Assembly (NCBI GenBank): GCA_022360055.1
Contig: JAKSDO010000209.1
Location: 1-64,000, forward strand
DNA length: 64,000 nt
From: Cytophagales bacterium
GTDB taxonomy: Bacteria; Bacteroidota; Bacteroidia; Cytophagales; Cyclobacteriaceae
Direction: 5' to 3'
The notes beneath the pieces are model-generated. The model did not search any database, had not been told where the DNA came from, and was given only the letters and a program-made list of their open reading frames with translations. Made by a program: the position numbers and the translations under genes. Shown here one piece after another: positions 1-7,991 of this stretch. Numbering within the stretch: position 1 is the stretch's first letter; each line of letters opens with the position of its first letter.

Positions 1-22
1 GGAAAAATCTAAGCTCTTTCAT
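1..22 (-). CDS. Possible 5' end of a gene running off the left edge
   Basis: Reading leftwards, an ATG at positions 22-20 follows a tandem repeat module whose 3' end is A-rich and ends in AAACACATGAAA. The first residues would be MKELRFF. At 60.7 kb the same kind of module end supplies the start codon of an evident gene, so this ATG may do likewise. Only seven codons are visible, so no product can be named and the call rests on the analogy. Confidence 0.3.
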
Positions 23-200
23 GTGTTTAAAATTTGCAGAAACCTCACCATGTGCCGTTGATCATCATGATCTTGTGTCCTCAATAATTATCTCAGGCAT
101 TGCCTGTTTCATGTGTTTATATTTTTATAGTTTGCTGACAACCAGAGCAATATAATCACGCTCTTGTGTGTCCTGAAATTGCTCCGGCCACGCCGGTTAA
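17..200 (-). repeat. Two tandem ~90-nt hairpin modules (locus 1 of 3)
   Basis: Read on the minus strand, this stretch holds two units of about 90 nt. The first has the hairpin CCGGC-GTG-GCCGG (plus-strand 184-196), then GAGCAAT and its complement ATTGCTC about 30 nt apart. The second, of a diverged subtype, has CAGGC-AAT-GCCTG (94-106). Each unit ends in an A-rich segment with TAAACACATG. The units are homologous to those at 12741-13004 and 60611-60697. They lie between the window edge and the PorP/SprF gene and read away from it. Confidence 0.85.
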
Positions 201-215
201 AGTCGGAAAAAAACA

Positions 216-1937
216 TTACTGTACCTGTAATACCCAATTTTCTCTGAGTTGAGCTCCGATCATGTTGAACCGCTCGCTCGTATCTTTTGTCTCTTGCAAA
301 TCATCGCTTTCAAATATATAGACGTAGTAGATCTTCGTCTGAGATATATAGCCAAATTTGGTGTAGAATCCTTTAATGAAGAGTTGATCCGAATATTCTT
401 CGGCATCTCTATAGGTGCTAAAAGTTCCGACAACAACATAATTGCCTTTTTCCAGTTCCAGGAGGTGATCGCCTTTCACCACCGTGGTCGGCCCGATATA
501 GAACCCTTTATCGTCTAAGGCGGGCTCTATAAATTCTTCTTTCTCAGCCTCAATTTCTTCGGTTAAGTCTTCTGTCGCAAGATCTTGATCAGGCGCTGTT
601 GTTTCAGTTAATTCCTCGGGCGCTTCAAAAGTAATCTCTTCCACAGCCTCCTCTTCCATTTGCCGGATTAGCTCGGCTTCTTCGTCAACTTCTCGCGGTT
701 TGGCCTTGGCAGCGGCTACCGGAGTTCCGACGGGGGTAGCTTCCGGCACCGGTTCACCTACAGGTTCATCGTCAAACCGGATATTAAAGATATCGATTGT
801 ATCCTCTTCTACCGGTTGTTCCAGCTCCTCAAAGCTTACGGTATCTTCCTGAACAGATTCGACTTCCATTTCATCCAATAGATCCTGAAGTGCATCCTCT
901 TCATTATAGGTCTCGGGCTCTGTTTTCGGGGGCACGAATGGGTCTTTTTCAACCTGGTAGATGTTTTGCTTTTGCTTCGAAGGCAATTTCCCCATAGATC
1001 TGAGCATATTTCTTCGTTTCTGGATCAGATTTACTTTTCCCTTCTTTTTCTTTTCTCCAAAAATCAAGGCAAGTTGTATATCGTGGGTTCCGTTATTAAA
1101 TGTTGCCGGCTGAGCGTCGAAAAATTCATAGGCATACCCGAATTTGAAATTGTCGCTAATGTTTAGCCCGACAAATCCCGTGGTTCCATAATCCTGCCTG
1201 TAAGAAGCGCCAATCCAAAACACATCCATGAGATGCAACATCCCTATGGCCTCAAATTGACCCGGCAGGTCTTTGGTGTAATAATAAATGATATAGGGTT
1301 CAAGGGCGAATCTTCCCTCCGATAATTCCCATTTATAACTTGACATAAGGATTGCATCGTTTAGCGGACTTATTTCGCCCGGTGCAAATGAAGAATTGCT
1401 TAGTGTATTGGTCCTGAATATTTTAGGTAATGACAAGCCGAGATTAAAACCATTGTTGTAGTAATTAAAACCGGCGTTCCCTTCTAAAAACAAGTTGTTG
1501 TCCAGGGCATCGATAATCGCGGGGTCGTCGGGGTCTATGAGATCCGCGGATTCCAGATCAATGGAGTTAAAGCCCAGCCCGCCCGAGAGCGCAAAGCTGA
1601 TGTAGTGAAATTCATCAAAACTTGCCCGGTAACCGAAGGTTATTAATCCGCGGGATGTTTTCAGGATGCTCCGTTCATCGTTGGCGATATAGACTCCAAA
1701 ATTTATTTTTTCATTGAAAATTGTATGAAAGTTGACTCCCGTGGTTGTAGGCGCTCCTTCGATTCCTGTCCACTGTTGCCTTCGATAAACATAAAAGGCG
1801 GGCCGGTCTTCAAAACCGGCGAAAGCAGGATTGTAATAGTACGGATTAAGAAAAATCTGACTGTTGAGAGGCAATTCCTGACCTGCTACCTCCGGAATGC
1901 ATAAGATAAAAATAAATATATGGATAAATATCCTCAT
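216..1937 (-). CDS. PorP/SprF-type T9SS outer-membrane protein with C-terminal SPOR-like domain
   Basis: This 573-residue exported protein has a signal peptide (about residues 1-19, ending VAGQ). A beta-rich region to about residue 300 is typical of the PorP/SprF family: it starts with the SQIFLNPYYYNPAFAG element and has YRRQQW and strands spaced as in an outer-membrane barrel. Residues about 320-480 form a Glu/Asp/Pro-rich linker with many EE pairs. The last 85 residues (NYVVVGTFSTYRDAEEY onward) look like a SPOR-type peptidoglycan-binding domain. PorP/SprF proteins act in type IX secretion and gliding, often linking the outer membrane to partner proteins; here the SPOR-like tail may contact the cell wall (inference). 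The gene stands alone in the window. Confidence 0.85.
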   Translation of the reverse strand: MRIFIHIFIFILCIPEVAGQELPLNSQIFLNPYYYNPAFAGFEDRPAFYVYRRQQWTGIEGAPTTTGVNFHTIFNEKINFGVYIANDERSILKTSRGLITFGYRASFDEFHYISFALSGGLGFNSIDLESADLIDPDDPAIIDALDNNLFLEGNAGFNYYNNGFNLGLSLPKIFRTNTLSNSSFAPGEISPLNDAILMSSYKWELSEGRFALEPYIIYYYTKDLPGQFEAIGMLHLMDVFWIGASYRQDYGTTGFVGLNISDNFKFGYAYEFFDAQPATFNNGTHDIQLALIFGEKKKKGKVNLIQKRRNMLRSMGKLPSKQKQNIYQVEKDPFVPPKTEPETYNEEDALQDLLDEMEVESVQEDTVSFEELEQPVEEDTIDIFNIRFDDEPVGEPVPEATPVGTPVAAAKAKPREVDEEAELIRQMEEEAVEEITFEAPEELTETTAPDQDLATEDLTEEIEAEKEEFIEPALDDKGFYIGPTTVVKGDHLLELEKGNYVVVGTFSTYRDAEEYSDQLFIKGFYTKFGYISQTKIYYVYIFESDDLQETKDTSERFNMIGAQLRENWVLQVQ

Positions 1938-2483
1938 AAATTATTTTCAATAATAGCTATAAATGCTATTCGAAATTGGGTTATTTAATGCAAAACAATG
2001 CCTGCGTTTTTTGCAAGGGGTTATGGACTGTCTGAATAGAATATAAAGTCCAGGAAAAATGAATATATTCAATAAAAATTCCAAAGCCCGTTGCTGGAAG
2101 AAGGTATTTGTTTTTGTGCTTAATTCTCCCATTTTCAACTTTTTAACCTTTTTTTTCAATTGTATGGGCACCGATGATAATTCAGTCTGATTATCTGTGC
2201 CTTAGGCGTCTTGACATTAATCCATACTACAAGTAGTATGGTAACCATTTTTATGATTTAAGCAATATTTAATTGGATTATTTTGGTAAAACCGTTTTGG
2301 TTTTTTTCGTATCGATTCCGGAATTGTTAAACTTTTAACCAAATGTTACCTGTGAATGGGTAGGATGTTATTTTAAAGGGTAGAATTACAAACTTGGACA
2401 GTTCTTTTATTTAATTTGGAATTGTATAATTTGAACTTGAAAGGATTACTATTTTCCACTGAGAATTATATATATAAAATTAC
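1938..2483. other. Intergenic region, AT-rich, divergent-gene spacer
   Basis: About 546 bases separate the divergent PorP/SprF-type and PorT-like genes. I see no convincing gene. The only weak frame (minus strand, 1947-2171) begins with a Lys-rich low-complexity run and resembles no family. The region is AT-rich, contains one good inverted repeat (2222-2241) and presumably carries both promoters. Confidence 0.6.
2222..2241. promoter_or_regulatory. Perfect 20-bp inverted repeat, candidate operator
   Basis: CCATACTAC-AA-GTAGTATGG has two perfect 9-base arms around AA. It lies between divergent genes, about 240 bases before the PorT-like gene and 285 bases before the PorP/SprF-type gene. No poly-T follows, so an operator is likelier than a terminator. 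The binding protein is unknown. Confidence 0.4.
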
Positions 2484-3293
2484 ATGCCTCCGGGAGGTTT
2501 AAACAGGCGAATAAATTTGAAAAAAGACATAAAAACATATTCTTTTTTGGCCGCTCTTTTTTTGGTATTCTTGTCAAACAGGCTGGAAGCCCAAATTTTT
2601 TTCGGATTCAAAGCCGGCGCAAATGCTGCCAAAATTTCATTTGACAGTGAAAGATATCGAAAATTTTACGATACCAAATACATGCCGGGTTTCACAGCCG
2701 GGGCGGTATTTTTAATAGAAAATAAAGAAAAGTATGGATTGTATACCGAGTTTCTATATTCGGTTAAAGGTAAAAGTGTCGAAAGTCACGCCAACGATTT
2801 TGAAACAAATAAAGCCAATTACCATTTTCTTGACTTTCCCGTATTGTTTAGGATAAAATTTGAGGAACGAAAATTCAGTTGGTTCTTGCAGTTGGGCCCG
2901 GAGATTGGTTACTGGTTGAGTGGCAAAGGAGCTTTTACCGTATATGAACCGGATCGGGATGTTATAACAACGTATGATTATACCGTGAATTTCGGAGAGC
3001 GGAAAAACACCTCTGACTATCTGAATGTTGATGAGGCAAACCGGTTGCAACTTGGTCTGGCCCTGGGAGGCGGATTTCTTTGGGATCTTAAGAATGGCAA
3101 TTTTGTTTCACTTGATCTGCGGTATACCTTTGGGCACACTTTCATGGGAGGCTATGAAAGCGGAAGTATACCGAATATCGGATTAACGGATAATTTGGAA
3201 CACACCAATAATGTAGCCTCTGTTTCGGTCGTGTACTATTTTGATATTTTAGAGAAGGTACGACTCAGTAAAAATAAATACCGTAAGAGGTAA
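2484..3293 (+). CDS. PorT-family outer-membrane beta-barrel protein
   Basis: This 269-residue protein has a hydrophobic signal segment (FLAALFLVFLSNRLEA) followed by the usual PorT/outer-membrane barrel opening (GFKAGANAAKISF), then alternating strands (FTAGAVFLIE, YGLYTEFLYS, YHFLDFPVLFRIKF, LQLGPEIGYWLSGKG) and a C-terminal aromatic strand. Such barrels in Bacteroidota include T9SS parts and many proteins of unknown role. The ATG at 2484 gives a long polar N terminus; a TTG at 2517 would place LKKD directly before the signal peptide and may be the true start. The gene is single, divergent from the PorP/SprF-type gene and convergent with the small gene at 3319. Confidence 0.8.
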   Translation: MPPGGLNRRINLKKDIKTYSFLAALFLVFLSNRLEAQIFFGFKAGANAAKISFDSERYRKFYDTKYMPGFTAGAVFLIENKEKYGLYTEFLYSVKGKSVESHANDFETNKANYHFLDFPVLFRIKFEERKFSWFLQLGPEIGYWLSGKGAFTVYEPDRDVITTYDYTVNFGERKNTSDYLNVDEANRLQLGLALGGGFLWDLKNGNFVSLDLRYTFGHTFMGGYESGSIPNIGLTDNLEHTNNVASVSVVYYFDILEKVRLSKNKYRKR

Positions 3294-3318
3294 ATCTCCG
3301 GGTTTCAATTGGGGCTTA

Positions 3319-3549
3319 TCACTCCTCTATTTTATCAGGTTTCTGAATGATCTTTACAATTACTTCATGAGCGTCGCCGTCCGAATCTTTTAGGTAAAAA
3401 TCCAATGTAGGATTATCCAGCAGTTTATTATCCTCAATTTTTAACACCTCATAATTGATAAGTTTGTTGCTGATCTCCTGTTTTAACTCGCATAAAACAT
3501 CCACGAATCTAACTTCGAGAGGACTTGGGTTATAGTCTTTTGTAATCAT
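3319..3549 (-). CDS. Small conserved-type hypothetical protein next to fabH
   Basis: This 76-residue acidic protein has no signal peptide, membrane segment or recognised motif. It starts 15 bases after the fabH stop on the same strand, so it is probably co-transcribed and may be translationally coupled. The composition is that of a globular protein (a helical half, then DNPTLDFYLKDSDGDAHEVIVKIIQ suggesting beta strands). No function is assigned; its position suggests a link to lipid synthesis, which is inference only. Confidence 0.65.
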   Translation of the reverse strand: MITKDYNPSPLEVRFVDVLCELKQEISNKLINYEVLKIEDNKLLDNPTLDFYLKDSDGDAHEVIVKIIQKPDKIEE

Positions 3550-3564
3550 GATAAAAAGCGATGG

Positions 3565-4575
3565 TTACCAATTTATTAAAGCTGAAGCCCAGGTAAATCC
3601 ACTTCCAAATGCGGCTAAACAGATTAAATCGTTTTCTTTGATCTTGCCTTCCGCCCATGCTTCGCTCAAAGCAATCGGAATGGATGCGCCGGTAGTGTTT
3701 CCGTAATGTTGAATATTGTTATATACCTTACCCTCTTCCAACTTTAGTTTCTGCTGAATAAAATTGCTGATCCTCAGGTTGGCCTGATGAGGCACCAGCA
3801 AGTCAATATCCTCTTTCTTTTTCCTATTTGTTGCCAATGCTTCGGTAATTACTTCCATAAATCTTATGACGGCATGTTTGAAAACGAGATTTCCATTCAT
3901 GTGGGCTTTTATTGAAACTCCTTCCAGCATTTCAGGGGTAAGTCGCTCTTCCCGTTTTCTGCTGCTTCCCGGATCTTTTACATATAATTCTTCGGCAAAC
4001 GTACCATCGGAATGTAAATGGGTGGATAAAATTCCTTTACCGGCCTCGTCGGTAGCCTGAAGAATAGCCGCCCCGGCTCCATCGCCGAATATTACGGAAA
4101 CATGGCGTTGGCGATCCGAAAATTCCATGGCAGAGGATTGAATCTCCGAACCTACGACAGCTATTGTTTTATACATTCCCGTTTTGATAAACTGATCGGC
4201 GATGGACAGCCCGTAGATGAATCCCGAGCAGGCATTCCTTATATCAATTGCCGCGATCGCTTTTTTATCAAGTCCGAGTTCCCGCTGCATCAATACCCCT
4301 GATCCGGGAAACATATAATCCGGAGTGATGGTTGCAAAAACGATGAGATCGATTTCTTCCGCCTTGAGTTTTGCTCTTTCGAGCGCCATCCTGGTAGCTT
4401 CTGTGGCCATATTTGAGCATGTATCTTTTTTATAATTAAAATACCTGCGCTCCCTGATGCCGGTTCGTTCGACGATCCATTCGTCCGTCGTATCCATTAA
4501 TTTTTCGAGATCACTGTTCGCTACAACTTGCTCGGGCACATAATGTCCCACTCCTGCTATCCTTGAATTTTTCAT
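3565..4575 (-). CDS. fabH: 3-oxoacyl-[acyl-carrier-protein] synthase III
   Basis: This KAS III enzyme starts fatty-acid chains by condensing acyl-CoA with malonyl-ACP in the cytoplasm. The 336-residue length is typical. The catalytic triad is visible: Cys116 in NACSGFIYGL, His263 in VPHQANLRI and Asn293 in YGNTTGASIP. The N terminus (RIAGVGHYVPEQVV, then DEWIVERTGIRERR) and C terminus (AAFGSGFTWASALI) match the family. It is not next to the usual plsX or acpP, so it may be an additional KAS III copy; many Bacteroidota carry more than one. The small gene at 3319 follows directly. Confidence 0.95.
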   Translation of the reverse strand: MKNSRIAGVGHYVPEQVVANSDLEKLMDTTDEWIVERTGIRERRYFNYKKDTCSNMATEATRMALERAKLKAEEIDLIVFATITPDYMFPGSGVLMQRELGLDKKAIAAIDIRNACSGFIYGLSIADQFIKTGMYKTIAVVGSEIQSSAMEFSDRQRHVSVIFGDGAGAAILQATDEAGKGILSTHLHSDGTFAEELYVKDPGSSRKREERLTPEMLEGVSIKAHMNGNLVFKHAVIRFMEVITEALATNRKKKEDIDLLVPHQANLRISNFIQQKLKLEEGKVYNNIQHYGNTTGASIPIALSEAWAEGKIKENDLICLAAFGSGFTWASALINW

Positions 4576-4668
4576 TATATGTCTTATTGAGCCTCCAATT
4601 TAGTGATTTTGAGTAATTGAGCATGAACAATGGATGGATTTTTGACCCTGGGGCCTAATCTTAAACGG

Positions 4669-5367
4669 TTAGTCAAACAATGACAAGTTGCCGAATTGGT
4701 CGGCCGGTGGGGTAGGTACGATCAATTGAGGCTTGTCGTTGGATATGGAATTTACAAGTGAAGAGACCGGATGATATTCTATGTTGCTTTCGTGAATGGG
4801 CTGCAACAGATTTATGCTTTCCTCAACGGAAAGGGTCGCCTCCAGCCATTTTTTTTCCGCTTTTGGCTCCAGTATTACAGGCATTCTTTCGTAGATCTTC
4901 GAAACGCTGGAATTTGCTTTCGTCGTTATTATTGTAAATGTATGTACTGTATTCCGATGTTCGTCTTCATACGCTTCCCATAAACCGGCAAATGCAAACA
5001 GTTCCCCGGAGCTCAGGAATATTCGGTATGGGATTTTCGATTTTTTTGCCAGTCTTTTCCATTCGTAGTATCCATCCGCAGGCACCAGACACCTTCTGCG
5101 TTTCAACGCATTTTTAAAAGAGGCTTTTTCATTTATCGTTTCCGCCCTGGCATTGAAAAATTTTGAACTGACGCTTTTGCCTTTTGCCCAACCGGGAATT
5201 AACCCCCAATAAAAAAAGGATAATTCTTTCGGGTGTTCGTTGGTTATCACAGGTAGGACCTGAGTTGGAGCCGCATTGTATCTCGGCGCATAGGTCCCGG
5301 GAACTTCTACGCGAAATCTCTTTTCAATTTCTTCGGCCTTGGCAATAATGGTATATCTTTCGCTCAT
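4669..5367 (-). CDS. SRAP (HMCES/YedK-like) protein with altered active site
   Basis: This 232-residue protein has the SRAP fold markers: YTIIAKAEEIEKRF, RYNAAPTQVLPV, WGLIPGWAK, FNARAETI, RRRCLVPADGYYEW and RMPVIL. Family members bind abasic sites in single-stranded DNA and link to them through Cys2, which becomes exposed after Met1 is removed. Here residue 2 is Ser (MSERYT in place of the usual MCGRY). The usual active-site His in the IHxRMP motif is Tyr159. Asn72 and Glu102 are kept. The start is fixed by alignment to the family N terminus. It may still bind DNA but probably does not form the Cys2 adduct. A second SRAP gene at 15114 shows the opposite losses. The gene lies 33 bases after the YheT-type gene on the same strand. 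Confidence 0.85.
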   Translation of the reverse strand: MSERYTIIAKAEEIEKRFRVEVPGTYAPRYNAAPTQVLPVITNEHPKELSFFYWGLIPGWAKGKSVSSKFFNARAETINEKASFKNALKRRRCLVPADGYYEWKRLAKKSKIPYRIFLSSGELFAFAGLWEAYEDEHRNTVHTFTIITTKANSSVSKIYERMPVILEPKAEKKWLEATLSVEESINLLQPIHESNIEYHPVSSLVNSISNDKPQLIVPTPPADQFGNLSLFD

Positions 5368-5400
5368 AATGCTCTGGAAAAAATAAATGTATGAAAAAAA

Positions 5401-6375
5401 TTATAAAGTTGAGCTTATAAATTCCAATGCTCTTTGCTCGGACCAATAATATGAAAGGCCATTGTTGCTGCAGAAGCCAACATGTCCGCCGCGTTCCGGA
5501 GTCTCCAAATGAACCCAGGGATGATCCCTTAACCTCTCGGAAGGATAACAATCTATGGGTAGAAACGGGTCATTTAGTGCATTGACGATTAGCGTTGGTG
5601 TTTTTATTTGATCGAGCACGTAGAGGGCACTGCATGAATTGTAATAGTCCATGGCATCTTTAAAGCCATGCATCGGGGCAGTGTAGTAATCATCAAACGT
5701 TTTTAGGTCACGTATTTTGGAAAGATGCGTCGTATCGATTTCCGGGAAACGCTTGGATTTTTCCTTTACTTTTTTCTTGAGCGAATTCAGAAACCTTTGA
5801 GCGTAAATTAGATTTCCCGGTTTTGATATTTTCAGGCAACCCCGATATAAATCGAGAGGCACAGAAAAAACCACTGCATTTTTTACTTTGGAATTAATAC
5901 GTTTGCCATTCCCCAAATATTTCAATGTCAAATTTCCGCCAAGGCTAAAGCCGATGAATGAGATGGTTTTAATGTTTTTTCGATCTGCAAACTTTATTGT
6001 CTCTATTAAATCTTCAGTGAATCCACTGTGATACGAGCGAATGGAATTATTGGTTTTCCCATCGCAACCCCTATAGTTCCAGGCGATTACGTTCCACCCG
6101 TGATCGCAAAATGTTTTGGCCATTCCGAGCACGTAAGGGCGCGTGTTATTCCCTTCGAGCCCATGAGAAATGATGACCGTTTTATCGGCATTCCTGTTGT
6201 AATAATTGATCCCAAAGGAATCGCAATCCGGAGTTTTTATCGAGATATTTTCTTTAGAAGCATCGTCAGGTATTTTCCTGAATAAGGCCGGGTAGATTGT
6301 GTCAAAATGTCCATTTATCAACCAGAAGGGTGGTTTGTAACTGCTATTCGTAATCAATGCCATATGCAAGTTCAA
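5401..6375 (-). CDS. YheT-family alpha/beta hydrolase
   Basis: This 324-residue cytoplasmic hydrolase carries the family N terminus (KPPFWLINGHFDTIYPALFRK), an oxyanion-hole stretch (ISHGLEGNNTRPY), the nucleophile elbow GFSLGGN (Ser144), the acid Asp269 in NALNDPFLP and His298 in GGHVGF. YheT-type proteins are esterase-like enzymes whose natural substrates are poorly known. The start is either the ATG at 6375 or the one four codons later at 6363. It is upstream of the SRAP gene on the same strand, so the two may share a transcript, but I see no functional link. Confidence 0.9.
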   Translation of the reverse strand: MNLHMALITNSSYKPPFWLINGHFDTIYPALFRKIPDDASKENISIKTPDCDSFGINYYNRNADKTVIISHGLEGNNTRPYVLGMAKTFCDHGWNVIAWNYRGCDGKTNNSIRSYHSGFTEDLIETIKFADRKNIKTISFIGFSLGGNLTLKYLGNGKRINSKVKNAVVFSVPLDLYRGCLKISKPGNLIYAQRFLNSLKKKVKEKSKRFPEIDTTHLSKIRDLKTFDDYYTAPMHGFKDAMDYYNSCSALYVLDQIKTPTLIVNALNDPFLPIDCYPSERLRDHPWVHLETPERGGHVGFCSNNGLSYYWSEQRALEFISSTL

Positions 6376-6431
6376 AAATAACGGAAAAGTTGAAAATAAA
6401 AATGACGGAATCCGTGTCCCGCCACTTTTAC

Positions 6432-6449
6432 TTAATGCTTCGGCATTAA
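6432..6449. terminator. UUCG-capped hairpin with nearby T-run
   Basis: TTAATGC-TTCG-GCATTAA is a perfect 7-bp stem with a UUCG tetraloop, followed on the plus strand by TTGCAATTTTTT. It has the shape of an intrinsic terminator, yet no plus-strand gene lies just upstream. It sits 57 bases before the YheT-type gene, which runs the other way. Confidence 0.45.
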
Positions 6450-6769
6450 TTGCAATTTTTTCATTGCCGGCTTAATATCGAAATTAAGCTTTTTAGGGGT
6501 TATCCTCTAACACTCGTTATCGATGTCAATTTTTTGTGTTTTGGCATCTGAATAAAATTACGAAAAATCATGTTATCTGTTTTCAACCAGGATGTAATTT
6601 TTTTTGCAAAAAATGCAACTTGCACCTGGGGCCGATTTCAAACAATGTAATTCCAAAAACGTTAATATTAATGAGTCTATGAAAGTTTATAATTTATTCA
6701 AATCTTTCGCATCAGACTAATCATTTGTGGTTGTTATTAGGTTTGAGGTTTTGATTAATGGTTAGCGAA

Positions 6770-6796
6770 AAGGAGGCGGTGCTCCACCGCCTCCTT
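6770..6796 (+). terminator. Strong hairpin followed by CTTTTT
   Basis: AAGGAGGCGGTG-CTC-CACCGCCTCCTT forms a perfect 12-bp, GC-rich stem with a 3-base loop and is followed by CTTTTT. This is a textbook intrinsic terminator for plus-strand transcripts, but no plus-strand gene precedes it, so it may be part of the repeat region rather than serving a local gene. Confidence 0.6.
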
Positions 6797-6842
6797 CTTT
6801 TTGCTCATTTATGGCTTTAAAGTGGATCAGTCGGTATTCTTG

Positions 6843-6897
6843 GGGGATTTGGGAAATCATACAACAATACTCGTTCGAGTGTCTTTTTCCAGTTCGA
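6843..6897 (+). repeat. 55-bp direct repeat, left copy
   Basis: The segment starting GGGGATTTGGGAAATC and ending CCAGTTCGA recurs at 7377-7431 with only two differences (both T to C). The two copies bracket about 480 bases that contain the 14-bp-stem hairpin and the segment shared with 22.6 kb. Confidence 0.9.
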
Positions 6898-7047
6898 AGC
6901 ATTTCGCTCGGATTTCCTCTCTGGCTCGGACTTCTTTCAAAGACGCTGTGTAGCGCTGTGTTTAGCTCTGAGCGTCCTGGCATACGGATTGTCAAAAATA
7001 TCTCTATAGACCTGATGGTTTTTCTGCCGGCTGAAACTTCACGGCTT

Positions 7048-7081
7048 GTCCTTTTTCTTTGCTCGCCCAAAGAAAAAGGAC
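7048..7081. repeat. 14-bp-stem hairpin of a type common in Bacteroidota intergenic DNA
   Basis: GTCCTTTTTCTTTG and its exact complement CAAAGAAAAAGGAC are separated by CTCGCC. From memory, hairpins of this kind recur in Bacteroidota genomes and produce spurious reading frames with FFFGRAKKK-like peptides. There is no following T-run on the plus strand. Confidence 0.7.
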
Positions 7082-7265
7082 GAAAAAGAAAGGGCGCCAA
7101 AATCAAAGATCAAGACACCCGCGGACCGCACAAGCCCACCCTGCATAAAATGTTCTGTCTTTGGAAGGCCGGAGATTTGGTCGATGTTATAGCGAACATT
7201 TTAAAGGCCGGCCCTCCCACAGGCCGTCTTGACCCGGCGCTGATTTTGGATGTTCCCCGCCCGCA

Positions 7266-7370
7266 AAAGTTCTATAGACCTTCTTCCCTTGATATTCATA
7301 CATATCTCTATAATATACCCATGGATCCAAAATTTGGGTGTGTTCACCAGGTTTTCTGCTTGATCCGTAT
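7266..7370 (+). repeat. Dispersed ~105-bp element, copy 1
   Basis: This segment begins CAAAAGTTC, holds ATGGATCCAAAATTT near its middle and has CAGGTTTTC with a GATCC near its end. The same landmarks occur in the same order at 22562-22675 between hypE and the DUF5686 gene. Similarity is strongest around GGATCCAAAATTT.GGTG. Confidence 0.6.
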
Positions 7371-7376
7371 TTTTGA

Positions 7377-7431
7377 GGGGATTTGGGAAATCATACAACA
7401 ATACCCGTTCGAGCGTCTTTTTCCAGTTCGA
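7377..7431 (+). repeat. 55-bp direct repeat, right copy
   Basis: This is the partner of 6843-6897, with 53 of 55 bases identical. The near-identity contrasts with the more diverged repeats around it and suggests a recent duplication or a selected motif. The copy contains the inverted motif CCGTTCGAGCG. Confidence 0.9.
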
Positions 7432-7991
7432 GCGCTCGCCCGGACTCTCGCCCTTAAGTAAAAAGTTAGGCCTACCGATGACGTGTTTTTATAATAATCT
7501 GTAAATCAAATAAATACACAAGAACACGTCATTCAAATTTGTGCATTTTGAAAAAAGGTTAGGCCTCGAGATGACAAGGTAGGAGAAACGGCCCGGTGGA
7601 TTTAAGGATTATGTCTATGCTTCAGCGTTTGATTATTCGGAAAGCATGGTAGAATCAGATTGTGTGTCGATGCGTTAAGCAAACAGACCCCTGTTTATGT
7701 CCGCGGATGATGCCATTTTTTGTTGAGAAACTTTTTTAACCCTCAGATTTTCGGACCGATCCTAATTTTCCATTTTTTTGAAGGTAAAAGAGCGGTGATC
7801 ATCAAATATTTTGAGATAGATTGCGTTCTAAGCGGAGTAATAAGCCCTGCAATATTAAAATAAATATGAAGCGCATCGTTATTTTTCTATTTTTGTAGAA
7901 AATTGTTTCTGCCGCCATAGGGCAGGGATGGCCTTTTAACCAGTTGATTTTTTGAATTATTATATCAAACTCATATAACACAATCATATTT

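Larger units (their letters stand above)
6376..7991. other. 1.6-kb gene-free, repeat-rich intergenic region
   Basis: I find no believable gene here. A 216-codon open frame on the plus strand (6811-7461) is built from repeat DNA, with a direct repeat near both ends and a long hairpin in the middle. The stretch holds two strong hairpins, a 55-base direct repeat, a segment shared with 22.56-22.68 kb, and two copies of a GTTAGGCCT-containing motif (near 7468 and 7556). It looks like a collecting site for non-coding repeats. Confidence 0.7.

Noticed and set aside
1947-2171. 74-codon minus-strand frame upstream of the PorP/SprF-type gene
   Set aside because: Lys-rich, low-complexity N terminus, no motif and no good start context; it probably overlaps promoter DNA.
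6811-7461. 216-codon open frame on the plus strand
   Set aside because: It is composed of repeat DNA: both ends carry the same 55-bp repeat and the middle is a long hairpin. The product has no domain pattern and reads as low-quality translated repeat.
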